Positions 23,990 to 32,445 of a stretch of DNA of 51,871 bases are shown here, one piece after another. A model generated the notes under the pieces. That model did not search any database. It saw only the letters and a program-made list of their open reading frames with translations, and was not told where the DNA came from. Source of the stretch: Gammaproteobacteria bacterium. Lineage in GTDB: Bacteria; Pseudomonadota; Gammaproteobacteria; Pseudomonadales; Pseudomonadaceae. Made by a program: the position numbers and the translations under genes. Where the stretch lies: NCBI GenBank assembly GCA_903970465.1, contig CAJCIO010000144.1, positions 1 to 51,871 of the forward strand. Reading direction: 5' to 3'. Numbering within the stretch: position 1 is the stretch's first letter; the number at the start of each line of letters is the position of its first letter.

Positions 23990-24208
23990 ATGTACGTCTG
24001 CCTCTGCAAAGGTGTCACCGATCGTCAAATCCGCGATGCAATTTTTGATGGCTGCTGCAGCTATCGGGAAGTCCGGGAAGCAACGGGCGCAGCCTCGCAA
24101 TGTGGTAAATGCGCTTGCCTGGCCAAGGATGTCGTTCGCGAGACCCTTACTGAACTCCAGGCGACACAAGCGGCAATCCCTTATCCAGTAGAATTTACTG
24201 CAGCTTGA
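23990..24208 (+). CDS. bfd: Bacterioferritin-associated ferredoxin
   Basis: A 72-residue [2Fe-2S] protein that reduces ferric iron inside bacterioferritin so it can be released. The four cluster cysteines are at residues 4, 6, 38 and 41, the Pseudomonas Bfd pattern. Bfr at 24408 is the partner. The start at 23990 is chosen by the family N-terminus MYVCLCKG; the longer frame from 23795 runs through the Fur-box promoter. The Fur box predicts induction when iron is scarce, consistent with its release role. It is transcribed alone and terminated at 24225. Confidence 0.95.
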   Translation: MYVCLCKGVTDRQIRDAIFDGCCSYREVREATGAASQCGKCACLAKDVVRETLTELQATQAAIPYPVEFTAA

Positions 24209-24224
24209 CCCTTCATTTTGAAGA

Positions 24225-24249
24225 ACCGGACCTAGTGTCCGGTTTTTTT
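24225..24249 (+). terminator. Intrinsic terminator after bfd
   Basis: ACCGGAC-CTAGT-GTCCGGT followed by a run of seven T residues. Confidence 0.92.
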
Positions 24250-24407
24250 ATGCATGAAATTCAATTAGTTAGCACCATGATGCGGAACACAAACATTCTT
24301 ATTCCGATTAATTTTCACTTATTATTCAATAACTTAGGTTTGACAGTCATCGTGCCCAGGCTCAAACTCCGGGTCATAGACAGTTACAGTGCCGGTGAGG
24401 GCCAACC

Positions 24408-24884
24408 ATGAAAGGCGATATCAGTGTTATCCAGCATCTCAACAGAGTCCTCGGGAATGAGCTGATTGCAATCAATCAGTATTTCCTGCATGCACGCATG
24501 TATGAGGACTGGGGCCTGAATCGCCTCGGCAAGCTCGAGTACAAAGAATCCATCGACGAGATGAAGCACGCCGATAAGATCATCAAGCGCATCCTGTTTC
24601 TGGAAGGCATCCCTAACCTGCAGGAACTGGGCAAGATCCTGATCGGCGAGCATACCCAGGAAATGCTTGAGTGCGACCTCAAGCTTGAGCAGAAGGCCCT
24701 TCAAGACCTGAAGGCCGCCATTGCCCACTGTGAAAGCGTCGGTGACTTCGGTAGCCGCGAAATGCTCGAAGACATCCTTGAGTCGGAAGAAGAGCACATC
24801 GACTGGCTGGAAACCCAACTGGGTCTGATCGACAAGATCGGTATCGAAAACTACCTGCAATCGGGTATGGGCGAAGAAGACTGA
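24408..24884 (+). CDS. bfrB: Heme-binding bacterioferritin
   Basis: A 158-residue ferritin-like subunit. The ferroxidase residues E18, E51 and H54 and the heme ligand M52 (DEMKHAD) are present, as expected of heme-binding Bfr. The partner ferredoxin gene bfd is next upstream. It has its own leader (24250-24407) with GAGG before the ATG. No clear Fur box was found there. A terminator follows at 24902. P. aeruginosa places bfrB next to bfd in the same order. Confidence 0.95.
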   Translation: MKGDISVIQHLNRVLGNELIAINQYFLHARMYEDWGLNRLGKLEYKESIDEMKHADKIIKRILFLEGIPNLQELGKILIGEHTQEMLECDLKLEQKALQDLKAAIAHCESVGDFGSREMLEDILESEEEHIDWLETQLGLIDKIGIENYLQSGMGEED

Positions 24885-24901
24885 TTTTCACACCAGCCAC
24901 A

Positions 24902-24938
24902 AAAAAGCCCGGCTCCTGCAAAGGAGGCCGGGCTTTTT
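24902..24938. terminator. Bidirectional terminator between bfrB and grxD
   Basis: GCCCGGCTCCT-GCAA-AGGAG-G-CCGGGC, a stem with a GCAA loop and one bulge, has A and T runs on each side so it can serve both convergent genes. Confidence 0.9.
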
Positions 24939-24983
24939 CATCTGCAGTGAGGAGGCATGCCCCCTCGCGTCAGTCAGCGCCGA

Positions 24984-25325
24984 TCAAGCCTGGGTTTCAG
25001 CGGCCTTGGCTTTTTCGACCGCGGCCTTGATAGTGCTTTGCAACTCACCGCTGGCGAACAGATCAGCGATGATGTCGCTGCCGCCGATCAGCTCGCCACC
25101 GACCCAGAGTTGCGGGAAGGTCGGCCAGTTGGCGTATTTAGGCAGATTCGCGCGGATTTCCGGGTTTTGCAGAATGTCCACGTAAGCAAATTTTTCGCCG
25201 CACTGCATGATGCACTGCGATGCTTTGGCCGAAAAACCGCACTGCGGCGCATTGGGTGCACCTTTCATGTAGAGCAGTACGGTGTTGGCGGCGATCTGGT
25301 CTTTGATCGTTTCGATGATATCCAT
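24984..25325 (-). CDS. grxD: Monothiol glutaredoxin (Grx4 type)
   Basis: A 113-residue CGFS glutaredoxin (Cys at residue 29). It also has the WPTFPQLWVGGELIGG and SDI motifs that bind glutathione and a shared [2Fe-2S] cluster. It acts in iron-sulfur trafficking and fits the neighbouring iron genes. It is transcribed toward bfrB and shares the terminator at 24902. The length is normal. Confidence 0.95.
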   Translation of the reverse strand: MDIIETIKDQIAANTVLLYMKGAPNAPQCGFSAKASQCIMQCGEKFAYVDILQNPEIRANLPKYANWPTFPQLWVGGELIGGSDIIADLFASGELQSTIKAAVEKAKAAETQA

Positions 25326-25455
25326 TGGAGCACCTCGGCTGAACTTTCCGACTCAGAATGTCGGCACGGTGACCAATGGTAACAAAAAGCCGAGCAAAAC
25401 GCTCAAGCATGGGACCACCGGCCCACTCTTACGACTCAAGAGCAGTGCGCACGCC

Positions 25456-25755
25456 TCAAGAAGTCAGTGGCACTACCGTAGACGGAGGGTTGAGCAGCTG
25501 GATTTCCAGCACAGTCTCTACCTCTTCCTGAGCCAATGGCACGCCCGTCAGCTCACCAATCAAGCGCCAGTGCTCATCGAGCCCGGTGCTGATGGTCGCC
25601 ATTCGGTCGATCATGCGTTTACCCGCAGCGCGAGTAACGGTGTCTTCGCTGCGCAGCAGTTCGAACGACATCGAAGTCATCGATGCGGTCAGATGGGTCA
25701 GCGTGCGGGCGGTGATGCCCAGCAATTCCATCAATTGTTGCTCTCTTGAATCCAT
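25456..25755 (-). CDS. Hypothetical helical protein (99 residues) upstream of grxD
   Basis: A 99-residue, mostly helical product (MDSREQQLMELLGITARTL...). No signal peptide, membrane helix or known motif is present. It lies 130 bases upstream of grxD on the same strand. A hypothetical gene at the same place (PA3532 between bfrB and grxD in P. aeruginosa, as I recall) suggests a conserved Pseudomonas protein. Function is unknown; an iron-linked role would be only guilt by association. Confidence 0.6.
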   Translation of the reverse strand: MDSREQQLMELLGITARTLTHLTASMTSMSFELLRSEDTVTRAAGKRMIDRMATISTGLDEHWRLIGELTGVPLAQEEVETVLEIQLLNPPSTVVPLTS

Positions 25756-26225
25756 TCCACGACTCCCTGTATCGCCTGGGACACAGTATATATCTCACCC
25801 AAGGGCTTTATGGAACGTCCCGTTATCGGATCGGAACGAATTCCGTGACACCTGCCTCTATCAATGACCCTGGGCGCTTCAGCGGAGTTCATTGCCAAGG
25901 ACCGCAGGGCCGGTGTACAAAAACCCGTGATCGGCCACTCGGCGAGTAACACGGGCTGCCAAGGCCCTGCTCAAAAGCGCCTGTCATAACTCGTTGCACT
26001 CTTTCCCAAGGCATTCCGATGGCGGTATTTCGGAGGGTTCGCGGCATTTTTTTTGCAAACCGATCGATAAAGAGTAGCCGCTGTTGGTAAGGCGCGACAT
26101 TTTCTTATACGATCGCGTCCTTCCCTTATTTTCGTCGCCCCGTGCGGCTTTCGCCCGCAGGTCTCAACTGTTTTTGTAGAAACGGTCTTATAGAGGATCT
26201 GCGGTCCGTTGCAAAAAGGTAGTCA
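25756..26225. promoter_or_regulatory. argF upstream region with promoter and ArgR half-site
   Basis: No gene is seen in 470 bases. A promoter TTGGTA (26084-26089) and TATACG (26106-26111), spacing 16, lies about 115 bases before argF. On the minus strand 26084-26099 reads TGTCGC-N8-AA, the ArgR (AraC-type) half-site of Pseudomonas, overlapping that -35 box. A second half-site at the usual 21-base period is weak, so ArgR control of argF is likely but not certain. Confidence 0.5.
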
Positions 26226-27149
26226 ATGATGAGCGCAAGGCACTTTCTCTCCCTGATGGATTGCACGCCCGATGAGTTGGTCGGCATCATTCGTCGAGGG
26301 GTCGAGTTCAAAGACCTGCGTAACCGCGGCGTACTGTTCGAACCGCTGAAAGGCCGGGTACTGGGCATGATTTTTGAAAAGTCATCGACCCGTACACGGC
26401 TTTCCTTCGAGGCCGGCATGATCCAGCTGGGTGGCCAGGCGATCTTCCTGTCGCCGCGTGATACCCAACTTGGCCGTGGCGAGCCGATCGGCGATTGCGC
26501 CATCGTCATGTCGAGCATGCTGGACGTGATGATGATTCGCACCTACGCCCACAGCAATATCACCGAGTTTGCGGCCAACTCCCGCGTACCGGTGATCAAT
26601 GGCCTGTCCGACGATCTGCACCCCTGCCAGTTGCTGGCGGACATGCAGACCTTCCTCGAGCATCGTGGCTCGATCAAAGGCCGCACCGTGGCCTGGGTCG
26701 GGGATGGCAACAACATGTGCAACAGCTATATCGAAGCCGCCATCCAGTTCGATTTCCAGCTGCGCATCGCCTGCCCGGAAGGTTTCGAGCCGAACCCCAG
26801 ATTCGTCGCCTTGGCCGGCGATCGCGTACAGATCTTCCGTGATCCGCAGGAAGCCGTACGAGGCGCTCATCTGGTGAGTACCGACGTCTGGACCTCCATG
26901 GGCCAGGAAGAAGAAACCGCCCGGCGCCTCAAATTGTTCGCGCCCTATCAGGTCAACCGCGAGCTGCTTGATCAGGCCGCCGGCGATGTGTTGTTCATGC
27001 ACTGCCTGCCCGCCCATCGCGGTGAGGAAATCAGTCTGGACGTGCTCGACGACCCACGTGCAGTGGCATGGGATCAAGCCGAAAATCGCCTGCACGCCCA
27101 GAAGGCTCTGCTCGAATTCCTCGTCGAGACGGGCTATCACGAAGCATGA
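26226..27149 (+). CDS. argF: Anabolic ornithine carbamoyltransferase
   Basis: A 307-codon enzyme that makes citrulline from ornithine and carbamoyl phosphate. The carbamoyl-phosphate motif SSTRTRLSF, HPCQLLAD and HCLPAHRGEE (ornithine-site loop) are present. It matches the P. aeruginosa ArgF type (MSARHFL). ATG at 26226 or 26229 are both possible; AAGG is upstream. It overlaps the following ABC ATPase by four bases, an unusual pairing for a biosynthetic gene. ArgR repression is likely from the half-site at 26084. argG is encoded 5.5 kb away on the opposite strand. Confidence 0.96.
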   Translation: MMSARHFLSLMDCTPDELVGIIRRGVEFKDLRNRGVLFEPLKGRVLGMIFEKSSTRTRLSFEAGMIQLGGQAIFLSPRDTQLGRGEPIGDCAIVMSSMLDVMMIRTYAHSNITEFAANSRVPVINGLSDDLHPCQLLADMQTFLEHRGSIKGRTVAWVGDGNNMCNSYIEAAIQFDFQLRIACPEGFEPNPRFVALAGDRVQIFRDPQEAVRGAHLVSTDVWTSMGQEEETARRLKLFAPYQVNRELLDQAAGDVLFMHCLPAHRGEEISLDVLDDPRAVAWDQAENRLHAQKALLEFLVETGYHEA

Positions 27150-28180
27150 GCCTGCTTGAGCTTCAGGATCTGGGGTGCAACTATGGCGGCCAACCGGTCG
27201 TCCAGCAGTTGAATCTACACCTGCAGGCGGGCGAGATCGGCTGCCTGTTGGGGGCTTCGGGTTGCGGCAAGACCACCACGCTGCGTGCCATCGCCGGTTT
27301 CGAAGCGGTGCACGCCGGCGAGATCCGCCTTGGCGGCGAAACCGTTGCCCGCCCGGGTTTCACCCTGGCACCGGAAAAACGCCGGATCGGCATGGTGTTC
27401 CAGGACTACGCCCTGTTTCCCCATCTGACGGTGACCGACAACGTCCTGTTCGGTATTCGCCAGCAGGCCGAGGCGCATACGCTGGCCGATGAGATGCTTG
27501 ACCTGGTCAACCTGCAAGGACTGGGACAGCGCTTCCCCCATGAACTGTCCGGTGGTCAACAGCAACGTGTTGCACTCGCCCGCGCCTTGGCACCGCGACC
27601 ACAATTGCTGCTGCTCGACGAGCCCTTCTCCAACCTCGATGTCGAACTGCGTCGGCGCCTCAGCCTTGAAGTGCGCGATATTCTCAAGCACCGCGGCACC
27701 AGTGCCATCCTGGTCACCCATGACCAGGAGGAAGCCTTTGCCGTCAGCGATCAGGTCGGGGTGTTCAAACAGGGCCGTCTGGAACAGTGGGATACGCCCT
27801 ACAACCTCTACCACACGCCGAAAACACCCTATGTCGCCAGCTTCATCGGCCAAGGGTTCTTCGTTCGTGGCCACCAAGGCCAGGGGCAACGCGTGACGAC
27901 CGAACTGGGTGAAGTGCAATCGCAAGCGGCTGTCGCCACACGTGGCGCCGTGGATGTATTACTGCGCCCGCACAGCCTGCAGCACGCCCCCGACAGCCCT
28001 GTGCGGGCGCGGGTGTTGGGCGCGGTGTTCCAAGGCGCATCAATCCTGTACCGCCTGCAACTGCCCAGCGGCGCGGCGGTGGAGGCGTTGCTGTCCAGCC
28101 AGCAGCAATACACGCTCGGATCCGAGATCGGCGTCACTCTGGCGGCGACGCCCGTGATCACCTTCCCCGCAAACCGGTAG
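27146..28180 (+). CDS. Orphan ABC ATPase of the FbpC/PotA type
   Basis: A 344-residue ATPase: Walker A GASGCGKTT, Q-loop VFQDYALFPHL, signature LSGGQQQRVALARAL, Walker B LLLLDEPFSNLD, and H-loop VTHDQEEA. It has a C-terminal TOBE-like domain (about residues 240-340), which is typical of iron(III), spermidine or maltose importers. No permease or binding-protein gene is nearby. It is translated from the ATGA overlap with argF and is convergent with the PhzF-like gene nine bases further. It may service a permease elsewhere; substrate unknown. Confidence 0.9.
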   Translation: MSLLELQDLGCNYGGQPVVQQLNLHLQAGEIGCLLGASGCGKTTTLRAIAGFEAVHAGEIRLGGETVARPGFTLAPEKRRIGMVFQDYALFPHLTVTDNVLFGIRQQAEAHTLADEMLDLVNLQGLGQRFPHELSGGQQQRVALARALAPRPQLLLLDEPFSNLDVELRRRLSLEVRDILKHRGTSAILVTHDQEEAFAVSDQVGVFKQGRLEQWDTPYNLYHTPKTPYVASFIGQGFFVRGHQGQGQRVTTELGEVQSQAAVATRGAVDVLLRPHSLQHAPDSPVRARVLGAVFQGASILYRLQLPSGAAVEALLSSQQQYTLGSEIGVTLAATPVITFPANR

Positions 28181-28189
28181 CAAGGCGGC

Positions 28190-28972
28190 TCATTCCACCA
28201 GCAACCTGCCGCTGACCACCAGCCTTGCATACCCGCCGATCTTCACCCGATCATCTTCCAGCCGACATGCCAGCTCACCGCCGCGCGCGGAACACTGCCA
28301 GGCGCTCAGCAAGGTCTTGTTCAAGCGATGCGACCAGTAGGGAATGAGGCTGCAGTGGGTAGAGCCGGTCACCGAATCTTCGTTGATGCCGATCGCCGGG
28401 GCAAAATATCGCGAGACAAAATCGTGGTGGTCGCCGCGAGCAGTGATGATCACCCCCGGCCACAGCAATTTCGACACTAACGCGAAATCCGGCTTGCAGG
28501 CCCTCACCGCTGCCTCCGATTCCAGCACCACCAGCAGCGACATGGATGCCAGCACATCGACCACCGGCGTGCGCAGCGCCCGCTCGACATCGACCGTCAC
28601 CCCCAGCTCACTGGGTTCGATGACCGGAAAATCCAGCCACAGCCGGCCATTCTCGCGGGTGACACTCAGGCGCCCGGACTTGCTCGCGAACTCGATAAAG
28701 TCACCGGGCAAGGCATAAACCTCGAACAGCACATGGGCGGCGGCCAGTGTGGCGTGCCCGCACAGTGGCACCTCGGTGGTCGGAGTAAACCAGCGGATAT
28801 GCCAGCCCGCCCCTTCATGAACCACGAAGGCCGTTTCCGCGAGGTTATGTTCAGCGGCGATCTGCTGCATACGCTCATCAGGCAACCAGGCGTCCAGTCG
28901 ATAGACCATGGCCGGGTTGCCCGCGAACGGATGTTCGGTAAAAGCGTCAACCTGATGAAAGTCCAATGGCAT
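28190..28972 (-). CDS. PhzF-family isomerase/epimerase-like protein
   Basis: A 260-residue protein of the PhzF fold: two repeated domains, an N-terminal DAFTEHPFAGNPA, catalytic-type Glu in NLAETAFVV (about residue 45), RWFTPTTEVPLCGHATLA, and EDSVTGSTHC near the C-terminus. PhzF itself isomerises an intermediate of phenazine synthesis, but no phz genes are here, so the substrate is unknown. It faces the orphan ATPase end to end. It may share transcripts with ybaK upstream (28973-29011 gap). Confidence 0.88.
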   Translation of the reverse strand: MPLDFHQVDAFTEHPFAGNPAMVYRLDAWLPDERMQQIAAEHNLAETAFVVHEGAGWHIRWFTPTTEVPLCGHATLAAAHVLFEVYALPGDFIEFASKSGRLSVTRENGRLWLDFPVIEPSELGVTVDVERALRTPVVDVLASMSLLVVLESEAAVRACKPDFALVSKLLWPGVIITARGDHHDFVSRYFAPAIGINEDSVTGSTHCSLIPYWSHRLNKTLLSAWQCSARGGELACRLEDDRVKIGGYARLVVSGRLLVE

Positions 28973-29011
28973 GGCCAGACCCCTTGGGTAAGCGAGCGAC
29001 GGTTGAAAAAA

Positions 29012-29482
29012 TCAGGCCTTGGCTATAGCGGCGAACTGCGCCTGAGTATGCTCGGCCAGTATCGATGCCGCCAACTCCACCTCCAAACCCCGGCGGCCGG
29101 CGCTCACGAAGATGGTGCTAAAGGGTTGAGCCGATTGATCGATGAAAGTTCGCAGGCGTTTTTTCTGCCCCAACGGGCTGATTCCCCCAAGAAGATAGCC
29201 GGTAGAGCGCTGGGCTGCAGCTGGATCGGCCATCTCGCACTTCTTCACTCCAGCGGCCTGGGCCAGCGCCTTGAGATCAAGACTGCCCACCACCGGTACC
29301 ACGGCCACCAACAACTCGTGACGCTCACTGGCGGCCAACAGGGTCTTGAACACCCGCTCAGGCTGCAGTCCGAGCTTTTCGGCTGCCTCCAGGCCATAGG
29401 ACACCGCCTTGGGATCGTGCTCGTAACTGTGAATGCGATGTTCAGCACAGACTTTTTTCAGTAAATCCAGAGCGGGTGTCAT
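29012..29482 (-). CDS. ybaK: Cys-tRNA(Pro)/Cys-tRNA(Cys) deacylase YbaK
   Basis: A 156-residue editing enzyme of the YbaK/ProX fold that hydrolyses mischarged Cys-tRNA(Pro). The family stretches seen include YEHDPKAVSYGLEAAEKLGL, VFKTLLA and GYLLGGISPLGQKK. The start at 29482 has AGGAG six bases upstream, better than the longer frame from 29497. It is on the minus strand, divergent from glpF. Confidence 0.9.
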   Translation of the reverse strand: MTPALDLLKKVCAEHRIHSYEHDPKAVSYGLEAAEKLGLQPERVFKTLLAASERHELLVAVVPVVGSLDLKALAQAAGVKKCEMADPAAAQRSTGYLLGGISPLGQKKRLRTFIDQSAQPFSTIFVSAGRRGLEVELAASILAEHTQAQFAAIAKA

Positions 29483-29808
29483 GGGGGCTCCTGTCATTCA
29501 AGGAAAGCGCCGATCCTGGCGCAGCGACGCCCGAGGATTCTGACTGAAGTGACGGCAAATTTCCCCTTTGCCCGACACATTCCGCAGTCTTTTCGCCGTC
29601 ATCACCCCTCCCGGCGGTCATATAATGGCCGCTAGTTCACTTTCGACCTTTGACATATGCGTTTCTTGTCTATATTTTTTCGTTTGTGAAGATCTCGCAC
29701 TCAACTGCGACCATTCGCCGCGACAACGCCGACCGTGATGGGGTTTTACGGCCGGGACAATACAGAGCGCCAGAACGGCGCCAGACAAAAACAAAAATGA
29801 GGTACCGC
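29483..29808 (+). promoter_or_regulatory. glpFK promoter and leader, divergent from ybaK
   Basis: TTGACA at 29650-29655 is followed by TATATT (29671) or TATTTT (29673), spacing 15-17. The start point should lie near 29685, giving a leader of about 125 bases. An A-rich stretch at 29785-29797 (ACAAAAACAAAAA) sits just before the GAGG of glpF and fits a Hfq/Crc binding motif. No clear AATGTTCG GlpR site was seen here, unlike glpD. Confidence 0.5.
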
Positions 29809-30666
29809 ATGACCCAGTCTATCCAGCAACCGACGTTGTCCAGTCAATGTGTGGCCGAGTTTCTCGGAACCGCACTCTTCATCTTTTTCGGTACCGGCTG
29901 CGTGGCTGCGCTCAAGGTCGCGGGCGCCAGCTTCGGCCTGTGGGAAATCAGCATCATCTGGGGCGTGGGCGTAAGCCTCGGGGTGTATCTGAGTGCCGGT
30001 GTATCCGGCGGCCATTTGAGCCCTGCAGTGAGCATCGCCCTGTGCGTGTTCGCCGGTTTCGAAAAACGCAAACTGCCGTTTTACATCGTCGCCCAGGTTG
30101 CCGGCGCCTTCTGCGGTGCAGCGCTGGTGTACACGCTCTACAGCTCGCTATTCTTCGATTACGAACAAACGCATCACATGGTGCGGGGTAGCGTCGAAAG
30201 CCTGCAACTGGCTTCGATTTTCTCTACCTATCCGCATCCAGCCTTGAGCACCACCCAGGCGTTTATGGTCGAGATGGTCATCACCGCTATCCTGATGGCC
30301 GTGATCATGGCCTTGACCGACGACAACAACGGCGTGCGTCGCGGCCCGATGGCACCGCTGCTGATCGGCTTGCTGGTGGCGGTCATCGGCAGCTCGATGG
30401 GCCCGCTGACCGGCTTCGCGATGAACCCGGCACGGGATTTCGGTCCCAAGCTGATGACCTTCCTCGCGGGCTGGGGCGATATCGCCTTCACCGGTGGTCG
30501 TGATATCCCCTACTTCCTGATTCCCATCTTTGCACCGATCATTGGCGCCTGCCTGGGTGCCGGGGCATACCGCCTGTTGATCGGTCGCAATTTGCCGGTT
30601 GCAACGCCCGAGCCCGTCGTTGCTGATACCGTCAAAAACATTGCCGGCGAAAAAGCCAGAGCCTGA
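29809..30666 (+). CDS. glpF: Glycerol facilitator GlpF, first NPA motif reads SPA
   Basis: A 285-residue aquaglyceroporin in the inner membrane that admits glycerol. Six transmembrane helices are visible. The second motif MNPARDFGPKL is canonical. The first reads GGHLSPAVSIAL, with Ser (residue 71, AGC at 30019-30021) in place of the pore Asn. The ATG at 29809 follows GAGG by six bases; the frame from 29650 is upstream leader. glpK follows after 55 bases. The length is normal, so the change is not part of a decayed gene. Confidence 0.95.
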   Translation: MTQSIQQPTLSSQCVAEFLGTALFIFFGTGCVAALKVAGASFGLWEISIIWGVGVSLGVYLSAGVSGGHLSPAVSIALCVFAGFEKRKLPFYIVAQVAGAFCGAALVYTLYSSLFFDYEQTHHMVRGSVESLQLASIFSTYPHPALSTTQAFMVEMVITAILMAVIMALTDDNNGVRRGPMAPLLIGLLVAVIGSSMGPLTGFAMNPARDFGPKLMTFLAGWGDIAFTGGRDIPYFLIPIFAPIIGACLGAGAYRLLIGRNLPVATPEPVVADTVKNIAGEKARA

Positions 30667-30721
30667 CCCGCTCCGTGCCCCACCGTGCTGATCCATCCAC
30701 TTTTTGCGCAAGGCCATCGCC

Positions 30722-32224
30722 ATGACCGATATTCAGAACAAGAACTACATCATCGCCCTTGACCAAGGCACCACCAGTTCGCGGGCGATCATCTTCGATC
30801 GCGACGCCAATGTGGTGTGCAGCTCGCAGCGCGAATTCACCCAGCATTACCCACAACCGGGCTGGGTCGAACACGATCCGATGGAAATCTTCGCCACGCA
30901 AAGCGCGACCATGGTCGAGGTCCTGGCAAAAGCTGGCCTGCACCATGATCAGGTCGCTTGCATCGGCATCACCAACCAGCGCGAAACCACCGTGGTCTGG
31001 GAAAAGGAAAGCGGCCGACCTATCTACAACGCGGTCGTCTGGCAGTGCCGACGCAGCGCCGAGATCTGCCAGCAACTCAAGCGTGACGGGATGGAAGAGT
31101 ACATCAAGGCCACCACCGGCCTGGTGATCGACCCCTACTTCTCGGGCACCAAGCTCAAATGGATCCTGGACCACGTCGAAGGCAGCCGCGAACGCGCGCG
31201 CCGTGGCGAATTGCTGTTCGGCACCGTCGACAGCTGGCTGATCTGGAAATTTACCGGCGGCAAGACCCACGTCACCGACTTCACCAACGCCTCGCGCACC
31301 ATGCTGTTCAACATCCACACGTTGGAGTGGGACGCAAAGATGCTCGAGACGCTGGACATCCCGCGCGAGATGCTCCCAGAGGTCAAGTCGTCCTCCGAAA
31401 TCTACGGTCGCACCAAGAGCGGCATCGCCATCGGCGGGATTGCCGGCGACCAGCAGGCAGCGCTGTTCGGGCAGATGTGCGTAGAGCCAGGCCAAGCCAA
31501 GAACACCTACGGCACCGGCTGCTTCCTGTTGATGAACACCGGCTCCAAGGCGGTCGAATCCAAGCACGGCATGCTCACCACCATCGCCTGCGGCCCGCGC
31601 GGCGAAGTGGCTTATGCGTTGGAAGGGGCAGTGTTCAACGGTGGTTCCACCGTGCAATGGCTGCGTGACGAGCTCAAGCTGGTCAACGACGCCTACGACA
31701 CTGAGTACTTCGCCAGCAAGGTCAAGGACAGCAACGGCGTGTACCTGGTACCAGCCTTTACCGGCCTGGGCGCACCGTACTGGGACCCCTATGCCCGTGG
31801 CGCACTGTTCGGGCTGACTCGCGGGGTCAAGGTCGACCACATCATCCGTGCCGCACTGGAATCGATCGCCTACCAGACCCGTGATGTTCTGGATGCCATG
31901 CAGCAGGATTCCGGCGAGCGCCTCAAGGCCCTGCGTGTGGATGGCGGCGCGGTGGCCAACAACTTCCTGATGCAGTTCCAGGCCGATATCCTCGGCACCC
32001 ATGTCGAGCGCCCGCAAATGCGCGAGACTACGGCACTGGGCGCGGCCTACCTGGCGGGCCTGGCGTGCGGCTTCTGGAAGAGCCTCGATGATCTGCGCGG
32101 CAAGGCAGTGATCGAGCGCGAGTTCGAGCCATTGCTGGACGAAGCGGAAAAAGAGAAGCTCTATGCCGGCTGGCAGAAAGCGGTCGAGCGCACCCGCGAC
32201 TGGGAACCGCACGACGCGGATTGA
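30722..32224 (+). CDS. glpK: Glycerol kinase
   Basis: A 500-residue FGGY kinase that traps glycerol as glycerol 3-phosphate. The N-terminal ALDQGTTSSRAIIFD phosphate loop, GITNQRET, and C-terminal DGGAVANNFLMQFQAD are intact. It follows glpF and should be co-transcribed. The start at 30722 (MTDIQNKNY) is chosen over an upstream in-frame ATG at 30704. A REPIN follows. The large reverse-strand open frame is a shadow. Confidence 0.97.
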   Translation: MTDIQNKNYIIALDQGTTSSRAIIFDRDANVVCSSQREFTQHYPQPGWVEHDPMEIFATQSATMVEVLAKAGLHHDQVACIGITNQRETTVVWEKESGRPIYNAVVWQCRRSAEICQQLKRDGMEEYIKATTGLVIDPYFSGTKLKWILDHVEGSRERARRGELLFGTVDSWLIWKFTGGKTHVTDFTNASRTMLFNIHTLEWDAKMLETLDIPREMLPEVKSSSEIYGRTKSGIAIGGIAGDQQAALFGQMCVEPGQAKNTYGTGCFLLMNTGSKAVESKHGMLTTIACGPRGEVAYALEGAVFNGGSTVQWLRDELKLVNDAYDTEYFASKVKDSNGVYLVPAFTGLGAPYWDPYARGALFGLTRGVKVDHIIRAALESIAYQTRDVLDAMQQDSGERLKALRVDGGAVANNFLMQFQADILGTHVERPQMRETTALGAAYLAGLACGFWKSLDDLRGKAVIEREFEPLLDEAEKEKLYAGWQKAVERTRDWEPHDAD

Positions 32225-32252
32225 TTGCAGTCCGACAGCGCGCAGCACTCTC

Positions 32253-32363
32253 TGTGGGAGCGGGCTTGCGCGTTCGGCGGTGAAGACACCGGTAGCATCA
32301 GCACGCTTTCCGTGCCAGCTATGCCGACGCCTTCGCCACCGGACGCGCAAGCCCGCTCCCACA
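32253..32363. repeat. REPIN between glpK and glpR
   Basis: A 20-base arm, TGTGGGAGCGGGCTTGCGCG, and its exact complement at the right end flank a spacer; total about 111 bp, the typical size of REP doublets in fluorescent pseudomonads. The inner arms also pair partially. Confidence 0.85.
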
Positions 32364-32445
32364 TTGGGCCAGCACCGTGCACTGGCTCTAATGGCAATCC
32401 TGCGGCATCATGGGGGAATTTGTACGGCAGCCCGAAGGAATGCCC

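Noticed and set aside
30632..32362. 576-codon open frame on the minus strand opposite glpK
   Set aside because: It lies antisense to intact glpK, has no RBS-supported start and its composition is a shadow of GC-rich codons.
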